This document shows positions 1 through 5,882 of a stretch of 6,162 nt of DNA, piece after piece. Origin of the DNA: Deltaproteobacteria bacterium (GTDB taxonomy: Bacteria; Desulfobacterota; Desulfarculia; Adiutricales; Adiutricaceae); assembly GCA_031278795.1 (NCBI GenBank), contig JAITJT010000296.1:1-6162 (forward strand). Reading direction: 5' to 3'. A program made the translations under genes and the position numbers. The stretch's first letter is position 1. The number at the start of each line of letters is the position of its first letter. A model generated the notes under the pieces. That model did no database searches and had not been told where the DNA came from. It was given only the letters and a program-made list of their open reading frames with translations.

Positions 1-1071
1 CAGGATCCTAAGTTCCAGAGGGAGCTTAAGGATCTACTCTTCCACTACGCCGGAAGGCCCACGCCGCTTACCTTGTGTCCGACCCTTTCCCATGAGCTGG
101 GATTTAAGCTCTTCTTGAAGCGGGAGGATCTGCTCCACACCGGGGCCCACAAGGTGAACAACACCTTGGGCCAAGCCTTGCTCGCCAAGAAGATGGGAAA
201 GACCAGGCTCTTAGCTGAGACCGGAGCTGGACAGCACGGCGTGGCCACGGCCGCGGCCGCGGCCAGGCTGGGGCTATCATCGATTATATTCATGGGAAAG
301 GTGGACGTGGAGCGCCAGGCGGCTAACGTCTCTCGGATGAAGCTTTTGGGAGCCGAGGTGGTCTCCGTTTCCGACGGTACATGCACCTTGAAAGACGCCA
401 TAAATGAGGCGCTACGCTACTGGATAAGCCACCAGGCGGACACCCACTACTGCTTTGGAACTTCCGCCGGGCCGCATCCCTTTCCCACCTTGGTGGCGCA
501 CTTTCAGTCGGTTATAAGCGAGGAGATTAAAGCCCAGTGCCTTGAACTCTATAACACCCTTCCCTCTATGGTGGTGGCGGCCGTGGGAGGGGGCTCCAAC
601 GCCATCGGGGCCTTTAGGCACTTCCTTAACGACTTGGAGGTGGAGCTTATTGGGGTGGAGGCGGCCGGAAGCGGTGAGCCTGGATGCTACAACAGCGCTC
701 CTTTGAGCCTGGGTAGCCCGGGTATACTCCACGGACAGTTCTCCATGCTCCTCCAGAGCCGGGAGGGGCAGATACTTCCCTCCCACTCCATATCGGCTGG
801 CTTGGACTATCCAGGCGTGGGCCCGGAGCACTCCCACCTCCAGTCCATTGGCAGGGTAAAATACCACATGATAAACGATAGCGAGGCCCTTGACGCCTTT
901 AAGGTCCTAAGCCGCCAGGAGGGAATAATTCCGGCCCTGGAGTCCTCCCACGCCCTGGCCTGGGTGCTCAAGAATTTTGACTCCATCCCCCAGGGTCACC
1001 CGGTGGTGGTGAACCTCTCCGGTCGCGGTGACAAGGACATGGACATAGTGAAGCCCTTTTTAGAGGCTTGA
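1..1071 (+). CDS. trpB: Tryptophan synthase beta subunit (5'-truncated by window edge)
   Basis: This PLP enzyme condenses indole with L-serine to give L-tryptophan, in the cytoplasmic alpha2-beta2 complex with TrpA. The frame is open from base 1 (QDPKFQRELKDLL...YAGRPTPL), so the true start lies outside the window; a TTG at 73 is internal. The 356 visible residues align with Salmonella TrpB at an offset of 36, so about that many N-terminal residues are missing. Numbering from the first visible codon, I see the PLP lysine K51 in HTGAHKVNN, the catalytic glutamate E73 in AETGAGQHG, the PLP-phosphate loop GGGSN at 196-200, the aspartate of SAGLDYPGVGP at 269, and the C-terminal NLSGRGDKD. All expected active-site motifs are present, so this is a standard TrpB1 form. 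The stop TGA at 1069-1071 sits 14 bp before the likely trpA start, as in a translationally coupled operon. Identification is essentially certain. Confidence 0.98.
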   Translation, partial: QDPKFQRELKDLLFHYAGRPTPLTLCPTLSHELGFKLFLKREDLLHTGAHKVNNTLGQALLAKKMGKTRLLAETGAGQHGVATAAAAARLGLSSIIFMGKVDVERQAANVSRMKLLGAEVVSVSDGTCTLKDAINEALRYWISHQADTHYCFGTSAGPHPFPTLVAHFQSVISEEIKAQCLELYNTLPSMVVAAVGGGSNAIGAFRHFLNDLEVELIGVEAAGSGEPGCYNSAPLSLGSPGILHGQFSMLLQSREGQILPSHSISAGLDYPGVGPEHSHLQSIGRVKYHMINDSEALDAFKVLSRQEGIIPALESSHALAWVLKNFDSIPQGHPVVVNLSGRGDKDMDIVKPFLEA

Positions 1072-1085
1072 TAGGATTTATACAA

Positions 1086-1901
1086 ATGACGGATTCAAAG
1101 CTAACAGAGGCCATATCGCGGGCGAGAGCTCTAAAGAGGATAGCCCGCATACCTTTTTTGACGGCTGGTTTTCCTTCCCTGGAGGGATTTTGGGATAGCT
1201 TAACCGAGCTATCAGAGAACGGCGCCGACATCATAGAGATCGGGGTTCCCTTTTCCGACCCGGTGGCCGACGGCCCGGTGATTGCCCAGGTGAGCCAGGA
1301 GGTCCTAGCTCATAATGTATCTCTCAAGTGGCTTCTAGAAGGCCTTAAAAAGAGATCCTTCAAGGCCCCTCTGGTTCTCATGAGCTACGCCAATCCCCTC
1401 CTCCAGTACGCCTGGGAGAGGGCCCAGGGCCTCACACTTCCTCAGAAGACCTACTCCAGCTTGAAGTTTCTCGCCGAGGACCTCTCTAAGTGCCAGGTGA
1501 AGGGGGTCATTGTGCCGGATCTTCCCTTGGAGGAGTCCAAGCCTTTTAGGGAGACACTTGGCCTCTTTGGGATTGATTACGTAATCCTGGTGGGACCCAA
1601 CACCACCAGGTTCCGCATGGAGGAGTACAACGCTGTGGCCCGGGGCTACGTCTACGTGGTCTCTGTCTTGGGCACCACCGGGGTGAGGGAAGGGCTCCCT
1701 CCGGAGGTGGTGGATACCCTCAAAAGGGCCAGGGAGGTCTTCTCCTTACCCATTGCCTTGGGTTTTGGCATCAAGAGTCCGGAGCAGCTGAAAACCTTAG
1801 AGGAGATGCCGGATGCCGTGATATTTGGAAGCGCGCTTCTTAAGCACATAAAAGAGGGAAAAAGTGCCGCATCCTTTATGGAGCCTTGGCTAAAGCCCTA
1901 A
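1086..1901 (+). CDS. trpA: Tryptophan synthase alpha subunit
   Basis: TrpA cleaves indole-3-glycerol phosphate to indole and glyceraldehyde-3-phosphate and channels indole to TrpB. I chose ATG 1086 (271 residues). It has an AGGA ribosome site at 1073-1076 with a 9-nt spacer. An in-frame TTG at 1068 overlaps the trpB stop but has GAGG only one base away, and it would add six residues (MIGFIQ) not expected in the family. The TIM-barrel motifs are intact: acid/base residues E51 (IIEIGVPFSDP) and D62 (VADGP), PDLPLEES at 144-151, loop 6 VLGTTGVREGLPP with T198, and phosphate-binding GFGI (226-229) and GSAL (248-251). Compared with Salmonella TrpA, about 16 extra residues follow YANPLLQY (around 109-126), in the area that faces TrpB. 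A similar form is my recollection for Desulfobacterota. The gene ends the operon and is followed by a hairpin-rich spacer. Confidence 0.98.
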   Translation: MTDSKLTEAISRARALKRIARIPFLTAGFPSLEGFWDSLTELSENGADIIEIGVPFSDPVADGPVIAQVSQEVLAHNVSLKWLLEGLKKRSFKAPLVLMSYANPLLQYAWERAQGLTLPQKTYSSLKFLAEDLSKCQVKGVIVPDLPLEESKPFRETLGLFGIDYVILVGPNTTRFRMEEYNAVARGYVYVVSVLGTTGVREGLPPEVVDTLKRAREVFSLPIALGFGIKSPEQLKTLEEMPDAVIFGSALLKHIKEGKSAASFMEPWLKP

Positions 1902-2004
1902 AGTTATTTTTGGGCTAAGAAAAGCAAATATTTTTCTCTGGTTTTACCATATTATCAAGGAGTTATTCCGAAACTAGAGATCTTTTCCAAAAATTAATAT
2001 GAGC

Positions 2005-2059
2005 AAAAAAAAAAGCATCGAGCGAGGCCTTTTCTAGGAAAAGACATCCAAGATGCTTT
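2005..2059 (-). terminator. Intrinsic terminator of the NlpC/P60 gene, possibly bidirectional with trpA
   Basis: The outer stem AAAGCATC (2012-2019) pairs perfectly with GATGCTTT (2052-2059). Inside it, CTTTTC (2029-2034) pairs with GAAAAG (2038-2043) around a TAG loop. Read on the minus strand, the stem runs directly into ten T residues (complement of 2005-2014), a classic factor-independent terminator about 35 bp past the lipoprotein stop. Read on the plus strand after trpA, the same stem is followed only by TTTAATTATAT, so termination there would be weaker. The position between convergent genes fits a shared element. Confidence 0.8.
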
Positions 2060-2081
2060 AATTATATGAAATTATAATTAA
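2058..2081. repeat. AT-only inverted repeat between terminator and NlpC/P60 stop codon
   Basis: TTAATTATA (2058-2066) and TATAATTAA (2073-2081) form a perfect 9-bp inverted repeat around TGAAAT. It overlaps the last two bases of the terminator stem, so the two structures compete slightly. It could lengthen the U-rich stretch for transcripts leaving trpA, or be a chance product of AT-rich sequence. I see no other role. Confidence 0.5.
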
Positions 2082-2094
2082 TTAATTCTACTTA

Positions 2095-2553
2095 TTAAAT
2101 CACGCGCCTCACGTGGGCAAAATGCTTGCGGTAATAGTTTTGCTTGAGGTTGGCCTTGGTGACCTTCTTGCCCCGTCCCGGGGCGTGGATCATAAAGTCA
2201 TCCCCAATGTAGAGCCCGACGTGATCTACCCTTCCATTGTTTTGGAAAAAGACCAAATCCCCTGGCTGCATCTCGCTCTTGTCCACCTTGAGGCCGGTTC
2301 CTGCCTGTTTCCTGGAGCTAGCCGGAAGCTCAACCCCGTGCTGGCGGTAGACGTACCAGACCAGTCCGCTGCAGTCGAAGCCCTTGGGGGATTTACCTCC
2401 GTAGACGTAGGGCACTCCTATGTACTTGTGGGCGGTGTTAACCACCTGGCTAGCCAAGGGAGAGGCCCTTCTGTGTTTTCCCCCGCAACCAGCCGTTATG
2501 GCCACAGAAAGGATCAAGATGATGATAAGAGGAAGGCTCAGTAGGAATCGCAT
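2095..2553 (-). CDS. NlpC/P60-family lipoprotein, probable murein DL-endopeptidase
   Basis: The 152-residue protein is a lipid-anchored cysteine peptidase of the NlpC/P60 family. Known members cut the D-Glu-gamma-meso-diaminopimelate bond of peptidoglycan stem peptides. Residues 1-22 are a signal peptide (MRF, then a long Leu/Ile core) ending in the lipobox ITAG|C with C23 as the lipidated residue. Gly at +2 gives no inner-membrane retention signal, so outer-membrane attachment is likely. The catalytic domain spans about 36-152: C61 in GFDCSGLVWYVY, H111 in VDHVGLYIG and H123 in MIHAPG make the Cys-His-His triad, and MQPGDLVFF is typical of the family. There is only the single catalytic domain, with no SH3 or LysM, as in E. 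coli Spr/MepS-like and NlpC-like proteins. Start ATG 2551-2553 has GAGGA (complement of 2561-2565) at a 7-nt spacer. It is a lone gene, convergent with trpA. The exact substrate is unproven. Confidence 0.93.
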   Translation of the reverse strand: MRFLLSLPLIIILILSVAITAGCGGKHRRASPLASQVVNTAHKYIGVPYVYGGKSPKGFDCSGLVWYVYRQHGVELPASSRKQAGTGLKVDKSEMQPGDLVFFQNNGRVDHVGLYIGDDFMIHAPGRGKKVTKANLKQNYYRKHFAHVRRVI

Positions 2554-2556
2554 AAG

Positions 2557-2604
2557 AAAATCCTCAAAAAACTAGTTAATTACTAATGGAGGACTTCAAA
2601 AGTC
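2557..2604 (-). promoter_or_regulatory. Leader of the NlpC/P60 gene with Shine-Dalgarno-sequestering fold
   Basis: In the minus-strand transcript, AGUCCUC (2595 down to 2589) pairs with GAGGAUU (2565 down to 2559), which contains the ribosome binding site; two further pairs extend it to 2597/2557. The intervening segment folds into a second helix (2587-2582 with 2576-2571, one G-U, 5-nt loop). An upstream hairpin, GACUU (2604-2600), loop UUG, AAGUC (2596-2592), uses part of the same anti-Shine-Dalgarno strand, so the two folds exclude each other. This is a hand-drawn fold. Whether the transcript starts upstream of 2604 is not known; a TATATT -10-like hexamer lies at 2623-2628 without a good -35. 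Confidence 0.35.
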
Positions 2605-3186
2605 TCTTATGTATTTATCGGCAATATATGACGCTAGTTTGAATCCATTTACACCGAAATTATTGTAATACAATTTTGAAATTATTGCCAAATAAATAAA
2701 AGCTTTCCAAGATAAAGTAATCTGGTTTACCTTGTAAGCTTGAAAGATAAAATGCGTAAACACAACTCTAGTGTTGATTATTAGTTTTCACTTTATCAAT
2801 CCAGGTATGTAGTATTGGTAATTTGCGAGCATGAATATCTTGTGTGTTTAAAATGAGAATTTAGATTCAAGAGAGATGGGAAGAAATTATTTCTTGTGAA
2901 ATAGATGCCATAATTTGCGCGTTTTTAAAGTATAAAAATTTTTCAAAAAGGAAAAAAGCTCAGACAAAAGGGAAGGTAAAAGGAAAGGTAAAAGGGCTTT
3001 ATAAGGTAAAGATAAAGGATTTAAAAAGGAAAAGCTGAAGGCCTAAAAGTGGCATAAAAATAATCTAAAAAAGGAAAAGATAAAACAATAAAAAAATAAA
3101 AAACATTTTAAAATATAAAATAAAAGCACTAAAAAAAGTGAATGTTAAGAGATTTAAAAAATCTAAAGAAACCAAGCATAGTCAAG
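2605..3186. other. Gene-free AT-rich spacer between the two minus-strand genes
   Basis: I see no coding sequence, tRNA or recognised RNA gene here. The left half (about 2605-2930) is plain AT-rich DNA with a directly repeated GAAATTATTG at 2656-2665 and 2678-2687, flanking a small TTGTA-A-TACAA palindrome at 2663-2673. The right half (about 2931-3186) is a purine-rich tract described separately. The nlpC-like gene presumably has its promoter near the left end of this spacer. Confidence 0.6.
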
Positions 3187-3190
3187 GAAA
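2941..3190. repeat. Purine-rich tract with short degenerate AAGG repeats
   Basis: The plus strand here is dominated by A and G, with repeated AAAAGG, AAGGTAAA and GGAAAAG words. The clearest unit is AAGGTAAAAGG, present exactly at 2973-2983 and 2985-2995 (period 12), with a diverged echo at about 3003-3018. Small hairpins with A-only loops occur nearby, such as AGATTT-AAA-AAATCT near 3150-3170. On the minus strand, downstream of the porin gene, it would be a pyrimidine-rich, G-poor RNA. No open frame of note crosses it. Confidence 0.55.
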
Positions 3191-3225
3191 AAGCGCAGCC
3201 GCGGAAATGATCCGCGGCTGCGTTT
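3187..3225 (-). terminator. GC-rich intrinsic terminator of the porin-like gene
   Basis: CGCAGCCGCGGA (3194-3205) and TCCGCGGCTGCG (3211-3222) form a perfect 12-bp stem around the loop AATGA. On the minus strand it is followed by CTTTTTCC (complement of 3186-3193). It begins about 40 bp past the porin stop codon. The strong GC stem stands out sharply from the surrounding AT-rich DNA, and it ends the porin transcript well before the NlpC/P60 gene. Confidence 0.92.
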
Positions 3226-3265
3226 GTACCAAAGACTGATGTGTGGAGTGAGATATTTCTTGGGA

Positions 3266-4660
3266 TTAGAAGTTGAAGATCAGCTCATTACCCCAGGCCC
3301 AAGTAGTTCCGTCATAGTTATTATCGAGATAACGCTCTTTGTAGTAAGGACCGTTGGCGAAGACGCCAACCTTGCTGGAAAACTGAACAGTATCGAGGAA
3401 TTTCACCACAATCCCTAGGTCGAACTCGGTGCCAAGGTGCTTGGAAACCTTGGTGCCGTTAACGAGCTGGGCACCCCTGGAGCGCCTGAAATCGGCGATG
3501 CCGTAGTTCAGGGTGACATAGTCGTTAATCTTGTGGTTCCCCATGAGAGCGTAGGCCCAGTGGTTAGGCTGTTCCGCACCGCCCCAAGTTGCCAGTCTGG
3601 TGGCAGGCGCGGTGAAACCGCGGTAGAACACCACAAAGGGGTAGAAGGCCTGGCCAGGTTGCACAAGGTTGTGGCGGTCGGGGTCGCTTACAAAGTTGGT
3701 GGAGCCGGCTGTGGTCTGTTTTTCGCCGTTTCCGTCAAAATACCAGCCGCCCAGGGTGGTGTTTCCGGAACCATAGTTTAGGTCAAAGTCAAGATAGGCG
3801 CCAAAGCCGTCCTGTTTGAAGGTGGGGGCGTTGGGCAAAGCGCTTGGCTTGTATTTGCCGTTGGAGTATTTAGCCTCGGCGTGCATGGTCAAGGCAACGT
3901 TTTCACTAAAGGCCCATTTCTGCATAAAGGCCGGGTTTACTGAAAAATAGTTGTTTCTGGCGGGGTTGGTCTGAGTGCTACTTGTGCTGATAGAAGTATG
4001 GTAATTGTTCCGATCGTATTGCAGGGCGAGGGATACTCCGCCGTTTTCCCATTTATAATACGGTTCAACAGAATATCTGTCATAATCAAAGTCTTTGCGC
4101 ATGGGATCGGTGGCGGACGGGTTCGCGGAGTTCATCTTGGCATAGAAGATCTTGAGGCCCATGCCGTTGTCCCAGTTGTTTCTATAGATAAAACCGTCAC
4201 GCTCGGTGTCGTGGTCGAATATGTAGCCCTGGGTGCCCACACCCCAGCCGGGGGTATAGCCCAGGGTCTGGAGTCCGGCGGAGTCAATGTCGGTGCTGAT
4301 GCGGCCGATACTGAAGTTTCCGAAATCGGTCTTCAAAATCCCGAACATGTACGAGGTGGTCGCCGGATGCTCGCTTGTACCCCAGCGGGATCCACTCGGG
4401 GCTTGGAACCTCCAGCGAATCTCCACGTTGTCATTGGGTTTGAAAACGAGGTTTACCCTAAACCTTGAGATTGCGAAACGGTCACCCGCCTTGGCGGTGG
4501 TGTCCGTTCCAAGCGGAGCGAAATATCCGCCTGTGGCAAAACCGCGGATCCTCAAGTACCCGGAAAAGGTAACAGGTGATTCTGCCATGAGCTCGCCTGC
4601 GACGAAAACCGTCAAAAGAGCGAAGCTTAGAACAGAAATCAAAAATCGATGTAATTTCAT
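3266..4660 (-). CDS. Porin-like outer-membrane beta-barrel protein
   Basis: This encodes a 464-residue protein that most likely forms an outer-membrane beta-barrel channel. Start ATG 4658-4660 has AAGGAG (complement of 4667-4672) at a 6-nt spacer and places a Sec signal peptide at the N terminus: MKLHR, then a hydrophobic core, with likely cleavage after ELMA (residue 26). An upstream in-frame ATG at 4684 would add MHFHKEIF and fits a signal peptide less well. The mature protein opens with TFSGYLRIRGF and shows many alternating polar/aromatic segments (FRVNLVF, VEIRWRFQ, GNFSIGRI, VSLALQYDRN, LDFDLNYGSG), Gly/Asn/Asp-rich turns, almost no cysteine, and a C-terminal ELIFNF ending in Phe, the usual signal for the BAM machinery. 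FGNFSIGRIST resembles the region of Gram-negative porins that leads into the constriction loop. Substrate is unknown. The gene stands alone, with its own terminator. I am sure of the barrel class, not of the family. Confidence 0.88.
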   Translation of the reverse strand: MKLHRFLISVLSFALLTVFVAGELMAESPVTFSGYLRIRGFATGGYFAPLGTDTTAKAGDRFAISRFRVNLVFKPNDNVEIRWRFQAPSGSRWGTSEHPATTSYMFGILKTDFGNFSIGRISTDIDSAGLQTLGYTPGWGVGTQGYIFDHDTERDGFIYRNNWDNGMGLKIFYAKMNSANPSATDPMRKDFDYDRYSVEPYYKWENGGVSLALQYDRNNYHTSISTSSTQTNPARNNYFSVNPAFMQKWAFSENVALTMHAEAKYSNGKYKPSALPNAPTFKQDGFGAYLDFDLNYGSGNTTLGGWYFDGNGEKQTTAGSTNFVSDPDRHNLVQPGQAFYPFVVFYRGFTAPATRLATWGGAEQPNHWAYALMGNHKINDYVTLNYGIADFRRSRGAQLVNGTKVSKHLGTEFDLGIVVKFLDTVQFSSKVGVFANGPYYKERYLDNNYDGTTWAWGNELIFNF

Positions 4661-4726
4661 AAATATCTCCTTGTGAAAATGCATGAAGCATTATCCTTTT
4701 TTGGGATAAATGTTGTGAGTAAGCTC
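4661..4726 (-). promoter_or_regulatory. 5' leader of the porin-like gene with two small hairpins
   Basis: Between the proposed promoter and the start codon the minus-strand RNA can form UUAUCC-CAAAAAA-GGAUAA (4709 to 4691) and AAUGC-UUCAU-GCAUU (4692 to 4678). They share two bases at 4691-4692. The AAGGAG ribosome site at 4667-4672 remains single-stranded in either. Porin leaders are common targets of small RNAs in Gram-negative bacteria, but no pairing partner is visible here. Confidence 0.35.
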
Positions 4727-4756
4727 AATATCAAATGTTTTAACCCTCTTTCGCAA
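4727..4756 (-). promoter_or_regulatory. Candidate sigma70-type promoter of the porin-like gene
   Basis: On the minus strand TTGCGA (complement of 4751-4756) and GATATT (complement of 4727-4732) are separated by 18 bp, each matching four of six consensus bases. It would give a leader of about 60 nt. The match is modest and AT-rich DNA offers alternatives. The -10 element lies inside the left arm of the inverted repeat at 4727-4792. Confidence 0.3.
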
Positions 4757-4792
4757 AATTAAATAAGTAGGTTAAAGTGCCCTTTTGATATT
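4727..4792. repeat. Nested inverted repeats upstream of the porin-like gene
   Basis: AATATCAAA (4727-4735) is matched by TTTGATATT (4784-4792), and inside these TTTAACC (4739-4745) is matched by GGTTAAA (4770-4776). Each arm thus has two elements in the same order, 3 bp apart on the left and 7 bp apart on the right, around a 24-bp centre. This could be a pair of inverted operator sites overlapping the promoter, or a cruciform or RNA stem. No known operator consensus is recognised. Confidence 0.5.
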
Positions 4793-4982
4793 AGAAGAAA
4801 GACGCAACTCACCTGGTTCAACATATAAACATTGTTCATATATTGAATATTTGAAAGCAAATATTATATTTTATGTTTTTACGTATGATATTACGATGGA
4901 ACCATGAGTTGGATTTTCCTAAGGTGTTGAGCTGTACTTAAATAAAGGAGAAATATTTAAAGAAAACGAGTGAAGAAAAAAT

Positions 4983-5040
4983 GAAAATACGCTGCTTTAT
5001 TTTTTGAAAATACGGGAAAAATCTAAACTTACGGAAAAAT
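4983..5040 (+). repeat. Cluster of diverged TACG-containing direct repeats
   Basis: GAAAATACG occurs at 4983-4991 and 5006-5014. The second copy continues as TACGGGAAAAAT (5011-5022), which recurs with one base deleted as TACGGAAAAAT at 5030-5040. Related words TTACGATGG (about 4891) and TTACGAAAATG (5178-5188) lie nearby. Spacing of the TACG cores here is 23 and 19 bp. The copies are too short and irregular to call iterons. Confidence 0.4.
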
Positions 5041-5117
5041 GAGCCTAAGGTCTGAATTTATGGACAAGTTTGGCAGTGGAAAACCTACTTGTTTCTCAAA
5101 AAAACTCTATTTTATCC

Positions 5118-5882
5118 TTAGCGTTACGTCAAGCTTTTGCCTTAAAAAATCGCAGTAAAGCGTAAATAATTTTATTTTTACGAAAATGTTTATATTTATA
5201 AAAGTTTCCACAAACATCTAAGATTGTCCATGATTTAAAACTTGATAAGCGCATAAGGTAGCGTTAAAAGCAACATTTGTACCAGATGCCAAATAAATCA
5301 ACATTTTTCACTAAATATTATTTTTTCTTTACCCATTTATATATTTTTTATGATCTAAAAAGTCTATAATCAATAGATTAGGCTTAGCGATTTGTTTTCT
5401 GTCAAAACGCCTATTAAATCTAGTTTTTGAAATCAAAACGAATACAATAACATCGCGATCAGAAATTTAAGCGGCTGTAAAATATAATTCAGTCGAGCGC
5501 GTATCTCGCGACTTTGGAGCGGAATATTATTGAAATTATGGATATATATTAGATTTTAGCGATGTCTAATATAATATACTTGTTTTTTATATCATGCTAA
5601 AGATATTCATGACAGGAGCCTAGTTCACGAAAGACGCTAAAATTACTGGAATTTTAACACGCCGCTGGAACTGGCAAGTTTTGATACTCTAGAATAGAGG
5701 CTTAGTACCTAAGCTGAAAATTAATTTTGAATAAAGTTTCACTATGGCGCTGAAAATGCGCAAAATATCTAATCATTTCACTGGATAATTAATGCCTAGT
5801 ACCTCATGATTTTAGCCAAATTTGACTTAAAAATCATTGATGAGCTAGACTGTTAATTCTTTAACAATAAGAAGCTTTAGCG
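5118..5882. repeat. Dispersed TTAGCG motif, five copies
   Basis: TTAGCG occurs at 5118-5123, 5384-5389, 5556-5561 and 5877-5882 on the plus strand and at 5635-5640 on the minus strand. A near copy, GTAGCGTTAA, lies at 5258-5267. The wider context tends to YTTAGCGWT. In DNA this AT-rich, a hexamer with three G/C bases should appear about once or less in this span on both strands. Spacing is irregular (roughly 80 to 320 bp). Confidence 0.4.
5700..5728. repeat. Hairpin followed by a 12-bp perfect palindrome
   Basis: GCTTAG (5700-5705) and CTAAGC (5709-5714) flank a TAC loop. Two bases later AAAATTAATTTT (5717-5728) is a perfect 12-bp palindrome. The order hairpin then T-containing tract is faintly terminator-like on the plus strand (ending ATTTTG), but the T run is only four. 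Function unknown. Confidence 0.35.

Noticed and set aside
1068..1085. TTG start for trpA overlapping the trpB stop
   Set aside because: The only purine-rich site is one base from the TTG, whereas ATG 1086 has AGGA at good spacing and gives the usual TrpA N terminus.
2686..2697. 12-base word TGCCAAATAAAT shared with 5287-5298 as evidence of related spacers
   Set aside because: The flanks do not match, and one such shared word is expected by chance between AT-rich segments of this size.
4661..4684. Upstream ATG 4684 as porin start
   Set aside because: ATG 4660 has a stronger Shine-Dalgarno site and begins a typical signal peptide; the extension adds charged and polar residues before it.
3266..4691. 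Open frames of 60-160 codons on the opposite strand or in other frames of the porin gene
   Set aside because: They lie wholly within a gene that has a clear signal peptide, ribosome site, barrel pattern and terminator; they are shadow frames.
4820..4850. GGTTCAA word as a possible tRNA T-loop
   Set aside because: No acceptor stem, anticodon arm or CCA-side pairing can be found around it.
5205..5213. DnaA-box-like GTTTCCACA suggesting a replication origin
   Set aside because: It has two mismatches to TTATNCACA and no cluster of further boxes is visible; no dnaA or other origin-linked gene is present.
5494..5512. CGAG/CTCG pairing around CGCGTAT as a hairpin of interest
   Set aside because: Only four base pairs hold, alternative pairings are equally good, and no T tract follows.
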